Source: Pedobacter frigiditerrae (GTDB lineage: Bacteria > Bacteroidota > Bacteroidia > Sphingobacteriales > Sphingobacteriaceae). Taken from it: a stretch of 64,000 nt of DNA. Location: contig NZ_SJSK01000006.1 in assembly GCF_004331645.1 (NCBI RefSeq), positions 346,716 through 410,715 of the forward strand, written 5' to 3'. A program made the position numbers and the translations under genes. Shown here one piece after another: positions 1-10,445 of the stretch. Below the pieces are notes generated by a model, which did no database searches, had not been told where the DNA came from, and saw only the letters and a list, made by a program, of their open reading frames with translations. Numbering within the stretch: position 1 is the stretch's first letter; every line of letters starts with the position of its first letter.

Positions 1-173
1 TAGGTTTGTTTATCGTTTCACTTGTTTATTGGGGATCTTGTATTGGCAACAATTTAACAATTAAGCAATTCAACAATAAAACTTGACTTTTCTTATCTAA
101 TGATGATGCTATTTCTCAAAAAATCGTTGAGGTGTGAAAAAATATTTATATTTCAATTTCAAATCCCAATTAA

Positions 174-1448
174 ATGAAGCATATTTTATCCAATTTAACT
201 TTTCAGGTTTTAGTAGCCATTGCACTTGGTATTTTGGTAGGGGTTTTACATCCTGGTTTTGCATCATATGCAGAGCTGATTAGTAAAAGTTTTATCAATA
301 TGATTAGTATGCTCATTGCGCCAATCATATTTTTTACCATCGTATTAGGCATTGCACATATGGGCGATATGAAAAAAGTTGGCAGGGTTGGTGGCAAGGC
401 TTTACTTTATTTTGAGATTGTAACCACACTAGCCATTGTCATCGGCTTAGTGGTGGCCAACTTATTAAAACCTGGCGTTGGTGTAAATGTGCCAGCAGGC
501 GATGTTTCAAAAATTGCGACTTATACCGCACAAGCCGGAGAAATTAATTGGCTAGAATTTATAGCGCACATTATCCCGAAGAATATTTTTGAAGCTTTTA
601 CCAAAGGTGAAATCCTGCAAATTTTGTTTTTTGCCATTTTATTTGGCTACGGATTAAGCAAAATGGGGGAGGCTGGTCATTCTGTTATTGCAACATTTGA
701 TAAGATTTCTAAAGTGTTATTTAACATCATGAAGGTAGTGATGCGTGTGGCGCCAATTGGTGCTTTCGGCGGAATGGCTTTTAGTGTTGGTAAATACGGC
801 TTGGGTACTTTATTGCCAATGGCGAAGTTAATGGGGGCTGTTTACTTAACTTGTTTCCTGTTTATTTTTGTGGTTTTAAACGGCATTTGCCGATATTATA
901 AGTTTAGTCTGTGGCAATATCTAAAATACATCCGTCAAGAGATTTTAATTGTCTTGGGCACCTCATCATCAGAATCGGTGCTGCCAAGTATGATGAAGAA
1001 GATGGAAGATATAGGTTGTGATAAATCTGTGGTTGGTTTAGTTATCCCTACAGGTTATTCTTTTAATCTCGACGGAACTGCAATTTATCTAGCAATGGCG
1101 GTTATCTTTTTAACTCAAGTTTTTAATATCGACTTAACCTTGATGCAGCAAATTTCTATCATGGCAGTTTTAATGGTTACCTCAAAAGGTGCTGCGGGCG
1201 TTACCGGAAGTGGGTTTATTGTTTTGGCAAGTACATTAACGGCCTTAAAAATTATGCCTGTAGAACATATTGCTATTTTGTTGGGTGTAGATAGATTCAT
1301 GAGCGAGGCAAGGGCAATTACCAATATGATTGGAAATGGAATAGCAACAATTGTAATTGCCAAAAGCGAAAATGAATTTGACCAAGCTAAATACTTAAAA
1401 GCAATTAGCCCTGCAGCAATAGAAAAAGCAGAAGAGGAACATTTTTAA
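174..1448 (+). CDS. dctA: Dicarboxylate/cation symporter, DAACS family
   Basis: Inner-membrane secondary transporter of the DAACS family, which imports C4-dicarboxylates (or glutamate in relatives) with H+ or Na+. The 424-residue length is normal for DctA/GltP proteins. Family motifs are visible: the serine-rich loop SSSESVLPS near residues 263-271, NLDGTAIY near 298, and the glycine-rich TSKGAAGVTGSG near 337-349. Many hydrophobic segments run through the chain. The gene stands alone before a repeat-rich gap. The exact substrate cannot be read from sequence; DctA is favoured over GltP by overall resemblance only. Confidence 0.88.
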   Translation: MKHILSNLTFQVLVAIALGILVGVLHPGFASYAELISKSFINMISMLIAPIIFFTIVLGIAHMGDMKKVGRVGGKALLYFEIVTTLAIVIGLVVANLLKPGVGVNVPAGDVSKIATYTAQAGEINWLEFIAHIIPKNIFEAFTKGEILQILFFAILFGYGLSKMGEAGHSVIATFDKISKVLFNIMKVVMRVAPIGAFGGMAFSVGKYGLGTLLPMAKLMGAVYLTCFLFIFVVLNGICRYYKFSLWQYLKYIRQEILIVLGTSSSESVLPSMMKKMEDIGCDKSVVGLVIPTGYSFNLDGTAIYLAMAVIFLTQVFNIDLTLMQQISIMAVLMVTSKGAAGVTGSGFIVLASTLTALKIMPVEHIAILLGVDRFMSEARAITNMIGNGIATIVIAKSENEFDQAKYLKAISPAAIEKAEEEHF

Positions 1449-1540
1449 AGAGAGTCCTGAGTCTTCCTTGGGTTGGTGTCCTCACCAACCAATAACTATT
1501 TTGAGTTTTTAATTTGTTAGAAAAGCAGGAGCAGCTCACA

Positions 1541-1632
1541 GATTAAAGTTAGTCAGGCTGTTCGTTGCAATCTTTTTTGTCCTTCACTTCGACTTCGCTC
1601 AGTGCAAGCTCGCTCAGGATGACAAAAAAGGA
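1541..1632. repeat. Dispersed intergenic repeat, copy 1
   Basis: The 323-base gap after dctA holds no gene. It carries a sequence whose start (GATTAAAGTTAGTCAGGCTG) recurs inverted, with a few changes, at 12547-12640, including a shared stretch resembling GTTGCAATCTTTTT. A GGTTGGTG/CACCAACC hairpin lies at 1471-1490 directly after dctA. Its lack of a T-run makes it a weak terminator candidate. Confidence 0.7.
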
Positions 1633-1771
1633 TTTACACTGCTTCCGATAGATATCGGGACCCATTTAGTTAACTTAGGTTGGTGCAACTATTATTTCCT
1701 TGTTTGGTGGCTCAGCAACCAATGTCCTATCCCTATGTTTCCTATGTCTCTATGTGGTAAACAAAACCCAA

Positions 1772-2209
1772 CTACTTTTTCTCGTAAGCTATTAAAATAA
1801 CTAAATCATTATCTGGGTTGGGCGCTATCCCGTGAGAGCTTCCGGGTCTGGTTAAAATAGCGTCGCCAGGTTTTACAGGAAATGTCTCGCCATTCATTTT
1901 CATTTTGCCATTACCACTAATTACATAATAAATCTCATCTTCCTTTTGCAGGTGGTAACCTATTGACGAACCAGGTTTTAATGTCCTTTTCCTGAAAACA
2001 GTTTTTAAGCCTTTAGCATTTGCAAAAAAGTTAAACCCAATTGTTTTCCCGCCACCATTGTGCGTACCAGGTTCTTCCTTGGCAACATCCTTATCATTTT
2101 GAAGAATAAATTTACTGGTATCTATGGTTTGTGATTTGGCTGAAAGATTAAAAGCAAATAGAAATGCTACAAAGAATAAAACAGAATAGAAGCCATTTGA
2201 AATTTTCAT
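1772..2209 (-). CDS. Secreted cupin-domain protein
   Basis: Small exported cupin of 145 residues. An ATG 11 codons upstream is possible, but the start at 2209 gives a proper signal peptide (MKISNGFYSVLFFVAFLFAF, then NLSAKSQ). The cupin core follows: GSSIGYHLQKEDEIYYVISG, then NGETFPVKPGDAILTRPGSSHGI, with potential metal ligands in the first His/Glu group and the last His. It is a single-domain beta-barrel. Substrate and reaction cannot be deduced. It stands alone and convergent with dctA. A 667-base gap lies upstream. Confidence 0.8.
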   Translation of the reverse strand: MKISNGFYSVLFFVAFLFAFNLSAKSQTIDTSKFILQNDKDVAKEEPGTHNGGGKTIGFNFFANAKGLKTVFRKRTLKPGSSIGYHLQKEDEIYYVISGNGKMKMNGETFPVKPGDAILTRPGSSHGIAPNPDNDLVILIAYEKK

Positions 2210-2242
2210 AGGTGTAATTTTGGTTGCGATAAATTTAGGCAT

Positions 2243-2909
2243 TTTGTTTTTTACTTGCCAAAAGCATCAACCTTTGTTATATAAACCTGATTGAAGCGAT
2301 AGCTCTTGAGCTGAAAGCGAAAAGACTAAAGCTGAAAGCAGGACTACATTTCCCTAAGAATTACTGACACTGTTTTTCAAAATCTCAAATTTATACCAGT
2401 TTACTATTGTTAAATGTTTAAACAAATAACTCCATCTGTGTTTTCTTAGCAAAAAGACATGTGGTTTTCTTCCTAATCTCTTTCGCTTCAGCATCGTAAA
2501 AAGGTAATAAAAGGTTAATAGTTACGACGGACTTTAGACGGACTTGGTTCGGACCTTGTTCGGACTTGTGACAATTGAATCCGAGCAAACTGCGTCTTAA
2601 GTACGAATGAAGTGCAAGCTATTAGTTAAGCTGATATAAACCTGTTATTATTCTTTCATTAATCAAATAGGTTTTGCTTAATAGTTGTTATAACTCATTT
2701 GTTTAAAAGTGGCTTAGGTGGTTCCTTAATAGGGTGATTAATGCATTCTTATTCAAGAATGATGACTATCTCATTCGCTCATTTTAACCCCATCTTCCAT
2801 CTCATATCTTCCGTTTTCCATTTTTTACATAAATTATTTAATTATCTGTGTTTTGCAGTTGACATTCTATTTCAATTAGCTTAAGTTTGCAACACAAAAA
2901 ATAGATATA
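2243..2909. other. Gene-free interval with simple repeats and the sucD promoter
   Basis: No convincing coding frame in about 670 bases. It contains short direct repeats (variants of CGGACTT around 2527-2567, and CTGAAAGC near 2308-2338) and ends in the sucD promoter. Nothing else is recognised. Confidence 0.6.
2859..2889 (+). promoter_or_regulatory. Bacteroidota-type promoter of sucD
   Basis: TTG at 2859-2861 and TAAGTTTG at 2882-2889 match the Bacteroidota sigma-A pattern TTG / TAnnTTTG with a 20-base spacing. The predicted start of transcription is about 15 bases before the sucD ATG. Confidence 0.65.
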
Positions 2910-3782
2910 ATGAGTGTTTTAGTAAATAAAGATTCTAAAGTAATTGTTCAGGGTTTTACAGGTAACGAAGGTACTTACCATGCTGAGCAGATGATAGCTT
3001 ACGGTACAAACGTTGTTGGTGGGGTAACTCCTGGTAAAGGCGGTCAAACGCACTTAGATAAACCTGTGTTTAACACGGTAAAAGATGCAGTTGATAAGGC
3101 TGGCGCTAATGTGTCTATTATATTTGTTCCACCTGCATTTGCTGCAGATGCAATCATGGAAGCTGCAGAAGGTGGCATTAAAGTAATTGTTTGTATTACA
3201 GAAGGTATCCCAACAAAGGATATGATCGCTGTAAAATCTTATATCAAAGGAAGAGATTGCCGTTTAATCGGTCCGAATTGTCCGGGTGTAATTACTGCTG
3301 ATGAGGCTAAAATTGGTATCATGCCAGGTTTTATCTTCAAAAAAGGTACAGTTGGTGTGGTTTCTAAATCAGGAACTTTAACTTACGAAGCGGTAGATCA
3401 AGTTGTAAAAGCTGGCTTAGGTATTACAACTGCTATCGGTATTGGTGGTGATCCAATTATCGGAACAACTACTAAAGAAGCGGTTGAATTATTAATGAAC
3501 GATCCGGAAACCGAAGGTATCATCATGATTGGTGAAATTGGTGGGGGAATGGAAGCTGAAGCTGCATTGTGGATTGCAGCAAATGGTACTAAGCCTGTTG
3601 TTGGTTTCATCGCTGGTCAAACTGCGCCTCCGGGACGTAGAATGGGTCACGCTGGAGCAATTGTTGGCGGTGCTGATGATACTGCTGCTGCAAAGATGAA
3701 AATCATGGCTGAGTGCGGAATTACTGTGGTTGAAAGTCCTGCAGAAATTGGTGCTGCAATGGCTAACTTGTTGAAGAAATAG
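2910..3782 (+). CDS. sucD: Succinyl-CoA synthetase (ADP-forming), alpha subunit
   Basis: TCA-cycle enzyme subunit that binds CoA and carries the phosphohistidine in the conversion of succinyl-CoA to succinate with ATP formation. The 290 residues are full length. Visible are the N-terminal CoA-binding Rossmann region (KVIVQGFTGNEGTYHAEQM), the GPNCPGVI motif, and the active-site segment GRRMGHAGAIVGG with the phosphorylated histidine at about residue 247. The beta subunit (sucC) is not adjacent, so the two subunits are encoded apart. A terminator follows. Confidence 0.97.
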   Translation: MSVLVNKDSKVIVQGFTGNEGTYHAEQMIAYGTNVVGGVTPGKGGQTHLDKPVFNTVKDAVDKAGANVSIIFVPPAFAADAIMEAAEGGIKVIVCITEGIPTKDMIAVKSYIKGRDCRLIGPNCPGVITADEAKIGIMPGFIFKKGTVGVVSKSGTLTYEAVDQVVKAGLGITTAIGIGGDPIIGTTTKEAVELLMNDPETEGIIMIGEIGGGMEAEAALWIAANGTKPVVGFIAGQTAPPGRRMGHAGAIVGGADDTAAAKMKIMAECGITVVESPAEIGAAMANLLKK

Positions 3783-3806
3783 ATTTCTAACCAAATATAA
3801 TTTAAG

Positions 3807-3837
3807 AAGCGTTTCACATTTTGTGGAGCGCTTTTTT
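3807..3837 (+). terminator. Rho-independent terminator after sucD
   Basis: Stem AAGCGTTTCACA / TGTGGAGCGCTT (with G-T pairs) followed by a run of six T. It lies 25 bases after the sucD stop. Confidence 0.75.
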
Positions 3838-4130
3838 GTTTTGTAGATGTTTTACCACAAAGGCACAAAGAACACAAAGCTATTTTATTAGGTTTTTCCC
3901 GCTGATTACACAGATTGCGCAGATTTATTTTTGTTCTGCGTAAATCATTTTCATCTGCGGGGTTAATTTAGTCGCTTTCCCTATTAACTATCGTCTCTCA
4001 ATCATCAACTTGCTTTTCTTTGCGAACCTTCTTTTCGTCGCGGTTAACCAGACTCAAGACTGCAGACTTTAGACTAAAGACTATCTTCAAACCTTGACGC
4101 TCAAATGAAAATCAAAAACCAATTATTAAT

Positions 4131-4138
4131 TATATTTG
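4131..4138 (+). promoter_or_regulatory. Promoter -7 box before msrB
   Basis: TATATTTG matches TAnnTTTG. No good TTG element lies 20 bases upstream, so this is a half-supported promoter. It would give a leader of about 60 bases to the ATG at 4203. The rest of the gap from 3838 holds fragments of common dispersed repeats (ACCACAAAGGCACAAAG at about 3851 and CTGCG-rich stretches near 3900-3960) and no gene. Confidence 0.45.
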
Positions 4139-4202
4139 TATAGGTTAGAAGTAAATCTAAGCGTTGTTAAAAAGCGTATATCTACTTATAAATTTAACAC
4201 AC

Positions 4203-4679
4203 ATGAAAACCATGATTAATAAAACATTAATAGCTTTATGCCTGTTAGTTTCAACAAGTGTAATTGCTTGCGCACAAAAACAAGAAAAAACACCTCCCTC
4301 TAAAACTAGTAAAATGGAATACAATAAATTAACAAAAGAAGAAGAAGACGTAATTGTTCGTAAAGGTACTGAATGGGCTGGTACTGGTAAATATGATAAG
4401 TTCTTTGAAAAGGGAACTTACATCTGTAAACGCTGTAATGCGCCATTGTATAAATCAGATTCGAAGTTTGATGCACACTGCGGTTGGCCAGCTTTTGATG
4501 ATGAAATTAAAGGTGCCGTAAAAAGACATACGGATGCTGATGGGCAACGTACTGAGATCGTTTGTGCTAAATGCGATGCACACCTTGGTCACGTATTTAT
4601 TGGCGAAGGCTTAACAGCCAAGAACACTCGTCATTGTGTAAACTCTATTTCAATGGTGTTTGTGCCAGATAAAAAATAA
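4203..4679 (+). CDS. msrB: Peptide-methionine (R)-S-oxide reductase MsrB, exported lipoprotein form
   Basis: Reduces methionine-R-sulfoxide in oxidised proteins. The start at 4203 is chosen over an upstream in-frame codon at 4164 because it begins a signal peptide (MKTMINKTLIALCLLVSTSV) ending in VIAC, a lipobox-like site with Cys23. This suggests an outer-envelope repair enzyme. The MsrB domain shows zinc-binding CKRC and CAKC pairs, the HCGWPAF motif, and the catalytic RHCVNS near the C-terminus (nucleophile about Cys145). It is a single-gene unit bounded by a promoter-like box and a strong terminator. Confidence 0.93.
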   Translation: MKTMINKTLIALCLLVSTSVIACAQKQEKTPPSKTSKMEYNKLTKEEEDVIVRKGTEWAGTGKYDKFFEKGTYICKRCNAPLYKSDSKFDAHCGWPAFDDEIKGAVKRHTDADGQRTEIVCAKCDAHLGHVFIGEGLTAKNTRHCVNSISMVFVPDKK

Positions 4680-4700
4680 AATCAATTGAATTGATTGGGA

Positions 4701-4732
4701 AATGCCTTAGTGAAAACTAGGGCATTTTTTTG
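4701..4732 (+). terminator. Terminator after msrB
   Basis: AATGCCTTAGT, loop GAAA, ACTAGGGCATT, then a T-run. The stem is 11 bp with one wobble. Confidence 0.85.
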
Positions 4733-4828
4733 TGTTTGTGTTTCTGATGTGCGCCGATTCCAAATTGATAATAGAGCGAAGAATTTATAGGTAACAATTG
4801 CTTAAAATCCCGATAAAAAATCATTTTG

Positions 4829-4836
4829 TATATTTG
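4829..4836 (+). promoter_or_regulatory. Promoter -7 box of the RlpA-like gene
   Basis: TATATTTG matches TAnnTTTG, 43 bases before the ATG at 4879. No clear TTG lies at the expected distance. Confidence 0.45.
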
Positions 4837-4878
4837 GCGTCGTTATTGCAATAGCTAAACCAAATATTAATATTACTT

Positions 4879-5256
4879 ATGAAGTTTTTTCTATTCTTAA
4901 TTTTTGCCTCGTTTTCAGTTAGTGCTCAGCAAGCCATACTTACAAAAGCACCAGACAGTACCTCTCAAATTATATTTACAACTTACTACGCAAAAAAGTT
5001 CGAAGGAAGGAAAACCACAAGTGGGGAAAGATATCGCGGAGCAAAATTTACAGCAGCACATCGCACACTTCCATTTGGTACAATGATTACTGTTAGGAAC
5101 ATTGTCTCTGGTAAAACTGTAACAGTTAGGGTTAATGATCGTGGACCATTTAGTAAGAAGTTTTCTTTAGACTTATCACAGTCAGCAGCCAAAGCCTTAG
5201 GTATTTACAGGCTAGGTTATGCGAGGGTAGAGATCAGTTATCCCCGAACAAAATAA
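4879..5256 (+). CDS. Septal ring lytic transglycosylase RlpA family protein
   Basis: Secreted double-psi beta-barrel protein of 125 residues. Residues 1-16 form a signal peptide (MKFFLFLIFASFSVSA). The RlpA/DPBB core follows: a TSGERYRGAKFTAAHRTLPF segment, the GTMITVRN strand and VRVNDRGPF. RlpA proteins cleave naked glycan strands at the septum or bind peptidoglycan. This one has no SPOR domain, so it is a minimal form. No operon partner is seen. Confidence 0.88.
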   Translation: MKFFLFLIFASFSVSAQQAILTKAPDSTSQIIFTTYYAKKFEGRKTTSGERYRGAKFTAAHRTLPFGTMITVRNIVSGKTVTVRVNDRGPFSKKFSLDLSQSAAKALGIYRLGYARVEISYPRTK

Positions 5257-5440
5257 TTCTGAAATATTGGCTGTTACAACTCATTTTTTAAAATTATTAA
5301 CACTCAATTTTTTTTGCTAAGTGCTTAAAAAGAAATAATTAGCTTTTTTCTAAGTTGTTTATGACAGATTTCTGATGAAAAAATCGTCATATACCCACAA
5401 CATGTTAACAACTTTAGAACGCAAAAAATCGTTCAACTTC

Positions 5441-5448
5441 TATATTTG
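5441..5448 (+). promoter_or_regulatory. Promoter -7 box and long leader of nrdBA
   Basis: TATATTTG (TAnnTTTG) lies 185 bases before the nrdB ATG. The gap 5257-5632 has no gene. The predicted leader contains a 12-base perfect palindrome TTAAGTACTTAA at 5489-5500, a possible operator. Confidence 0.5.
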
Positions 5449-5632
5449 TTAAACAAAGTTCTTTAAAACAAACCACTCAAAATATTATTTAAGTACTTAA
5501 TATTTAGTTGATTAAAAAGCGTGTTAATTCAACGTTTTTCAAAAATCCTAAAAACTAAATATTTTTTGTTGGCGGCTATATTTTGAAGAACAAAGTTTAA
5601 GGGAAGCATTCTAAAAGTTAAAAATCATACCT

Positions 5633-6604
5633 ATGCAAGAAGAGTTATTACTAAAGGAAAACAAAGACCGCTTCGTTCTTTTACCGATTAAGTATCCTGA
5701 GATTTGGGAGATGTATAAGAAAAGTGAAGCAAGTTTTTGGACGGCAGAAGAAATTGATTTGTCTGATGACCAGAAACATTGGGATAACTTAAACAGTGGC
5801 GAGAGACATTTCATCTCTCACATTTTAGCTTTCTTCTCTGCAAGTGATGGTATTGTGAATGAAAACTTGGCTGTAAACTTCATGAGTGAGGTTCAATTGC
5901 CAGAAGCTCGTTGTTTTTATGGTTTCCAGATCATGATGGAAAACATCCATGCTGAAACCTACGCTTTGTTAATTGATACTTACATCAAAGATCCAGATGA
6001 GAAAGATCGTTTGTTCCATGCTATTGATACTGTTCCGGCAGTAAAAAGAAAAGCAGAATGGGCGTTACGTTGGATTGATAATGGAAACTTTGCAGAACGT
6101 TTAGTCGCTTTTGCAGCAGTAGAAGGAATTTTCTTTAGCGGTAGTTTCTGCTCTATCTTCTGGTTAAAGAAACGTGGTTTAATGCCAGGTTTAACTTTCA
6201 GTAATGAGTTAATTTCTAGAGATGAAGGTATGCACTGCGAATTTGCTTGTTTGCTTTACAGCATGTTGGAGAATAAATTGTCTCAAGAACAAGTTCACGG
6301 TATCATCAAAGATGCTGTAGAAATAGAAAAAGAATTTGTAACCGATGCACTACCAGTTAACTTAATTGGTATGAACGCTAAGTTAATGCAACAGTACATT
6401 GAATTTGTTGCAGATAGATGGGTTCAAGAATTAGGTTATACCAAAATATACAACGCCACAAATCCATTCGATTTTATGGAGATGATTTCCCTACAAGGAA
6501 AAACCAATTTCTTTGAGAAACGTGTGGGCGATTACCAAAAAAGTGGTGTGCTAACCTCAACTGAAGATAAAGCTGCGGCTTTCTCATTAGATGATGATTT
6601 TTAG
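5633..6604 (+). CDS. nrdB: Ribonucleoside-diphosphate reductase class Ia, beta subunit
   Basis: Makes the diferric-tyrosyl radical used by NrdA to reduce ribonucleotides. The chain has 323 residues. Metal and radical residues are visible: Asp72 (SASDGI), and ENIHAETY at 103-110 with Glu103, His106 and the radical Tyr110. VEGIFFSGSF and RDEGMHCEFA supply the remaining carboxylate and histidine ligands. The tyrosine is present, so this is not a tyrosine-less class Ic form. nrdA follows 159 bases downstream, presumably in the same unit. The beta-first order is common in Bacteroidota. Confidence 0.97.
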   Translation: MQEELLLKENKDRFVLLPIKYPEIWEMYKKSEASFWTAEEIDLSDDQKHWDNLNSGERHFISHILAFFSASDGIVNENLAVNFMSEVQLPEARCFYGFQIMMENIHAETYALLIDTYIKDPDEKDRLFHAIDTVPAVKRKAEWALRWIDNGNFAERLVAFAAVEGIFFSGSFCSIFWLKKRGLMPGLTFSNELISRDEGMHCEFACLLYSMLENKLSQEQVHGIIKDAVEIEKEFVTDALPVNLIGMNAKLMQQYIEFVADRWVQELGYTKIYNATNPFDFMEMISLQGKTNFFEKRVGDYQKSGVLTSTEDKAAAFSLDDDF

Positions 6605-6763
6605 GCCGAAAGCTTAAGGCAAAAGACTAAAGCAAGAATACTATAAAGTTAAAACAGAAGGTTAGGGAGCTGTTTTACCAAAATAATAAAATACTATTTA
6701 TAAGATTTAACATGTTCGATTTGTTTCAAATCTCACATCTCAAATCTAAAATTTGATGAAAAT

Positions 6764-9175
<2,412 letters not shown>

Positions 9176-9193
9176 GGAAACGCAATATTAATG

Positions 9194-9230
9194 TAAGGTT
9201 CTGGGCATAAAGTTCAGAACCTTATTTTTT
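9194..9230 (+). terminator. Terminator after nrdA
   Basis: Perfect 10-bp stem TAAGGTTCTG / CAGAACCTTA with an 11-base loop, followed by a T-run. Confidence 0.85.
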
Positions 9231-9308
9231 GTTCTTATTTTTGTGAACTGCTAATGCACAAATGTTGAGCGAAGCGAAATCCCGATTTATCGGGAAACAA
9301 TTGAACCA

Positions 9309-9527
9309 ATGAACTCTTCTTCTTCCCATAGCAAACACGAAATCATTCCCTGCGAACGCTGCGCAACTGCTATTGAATGTAAGGCAAATTCTTATACCAA
9401 ATGCCAATGTAGCGTTGTTCAGCTAAGCATTAACGAAGTTCAGCATATCTCAGAATTGTATGATGGTTGTTTGTGCGCCAAATGTTTATTTGAGTTACAG
9501 CAAGAATATAGAGATAGTTTGGTTTAG
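9309..9527 (+). CDS. Cysteine-rich CWC family protein
   Basis: A 72-residue protein with eight cysteines in a pattern typical of the cysteine-rich CWC family (CERC, IECKA, KCQCS, GCLCAKC). It probably folds around zinc. Function is unknown. Cytosolic by lack of a signal peptide. It ends 4 bases inside the convergent gene at 9524-9910. Confidence 0.7.
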   Translation: MNSSSSHSKHEIIPCERCATAIECKANSYTKCQCSVVQLSINEVQHISELYDGCLCAKCLFELQQEYRDSLV

Positions 9528-9910
9528 TTAGCCTTTTTATCGGCTTCCTTAAGTTTTAATTGGGTATTAATTAGAGAATCTAGCTGGTCGTAATCTGGCT
9601 TCTCAGGATAGTATAGCTTTGGTTCTGGACACTTTCCGTCCGGACACATTGTCCAATCTATAATAACTTTCGACGAATCATTCTCATAACTTACAACCAT
9701 AAAACTGTTCCTGCTTTCGGCTAATAAACTAGCACTTTTTTTATTTTTATTTGGCTGTAACGAAACCACAAAAAGATGTTTACCAGTAAGAACTTCTCTG
9801 ACAAATTTAGCCGGATTGCCCTCTGAAATAAGTCGTTGTTTTTTGATGAAACTAAGTGTGGTAAGCCCCGACACAGTAACAACTGCGTAAATAAGAATTT
9901 TAATTTTCAT
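9524..9910 (-). CDS. Hypothetical protein with N-terminal membrane anchor or signal
   Basis: A 128-residue unrecognised protein. Residues 4-22 are hydrophobic (ILIYAVVTVSGLTTLSFI), an uncleaved anchor or a signal peptide. A charged domain follows with a CPDGKCPEP pair of cysteines that could form a disulfide. It convergently overlaps the CWC gene by 4 bases. No function can be proposed. Confidence 0.6.
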   Translation of the reverse strand: MKIKILIYAVVTVSGLTTLSFIKKQRLISEGNPAKFVREVLTGKHLFVVSLQPNKNKKSASLLAESRNSFMVVSYENDSSKVIIDWTMCPDGKCPEPKLYYPEKPDYDQLDSLINTQLKLKEADKKAN

Positions 9911-10445
9911 TAAAGCGTGTTATTATATTTCTTTAAAAATAATGAAAAATATAGAGAAAAAATTACGAAGCTTATTTTGACATTGATAAAGACTTCGTAA
10001 GTTTAAATCATAGCGGTACAAACCTGCGTAAAAAAAACTGCATTGAAGTGACATTTCCAGATTTTTCATCTGGAATACAGCGTATAGCCAGACTAACATT
10101 AATCTAACTTCAGTATTTGTGCCAAACACTCCCTTTGAGCTTTCTAATCCTTTCCCAATAAAGGTTATTAACAATTTTGAACTTTAATCTACCGCACTTG
10201 CAACTCAAATTCTAAAATGTCAAATTTTATGGTTTTTTGACACTTAGACAAGCCATTTAAAGAAATGTCAAGTACAGGTGGCGGTTTTGTAAAAGTATTC
10301 CTTAGATCAGCTTTGAGGGCTTAAACTCAATGGAAATATATATTCTAAATAGTTGTGAAATAGTGTAACAAAGCATTTAATTTGGTTTCTATATGATGCT
10401 TGATAAATGAATTATCTGGTATAAAAACATAAAAATAAATATAAT
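9911..10445. other. Gene-poor interval
   Basis: About 535 bases with no supported gene. An 83-codon minus-strand frame at 9923-10174 has no recognisable domain. The stretch near 10068-10108 (AGCCAGACTAACATTAATCT) resembles part of the dispersed repeat at 12547-12640. TGTCAAA/TTTGACA arms near 10217-10242 could form a small hairpin. Confidence 0.5.

Noticed and set aside
9923..10174. 83-codon minus-strand frame
   Set aside because: No domain or credible start context, and part of it overlaps a dispersed repeat. Treated as intergenic.
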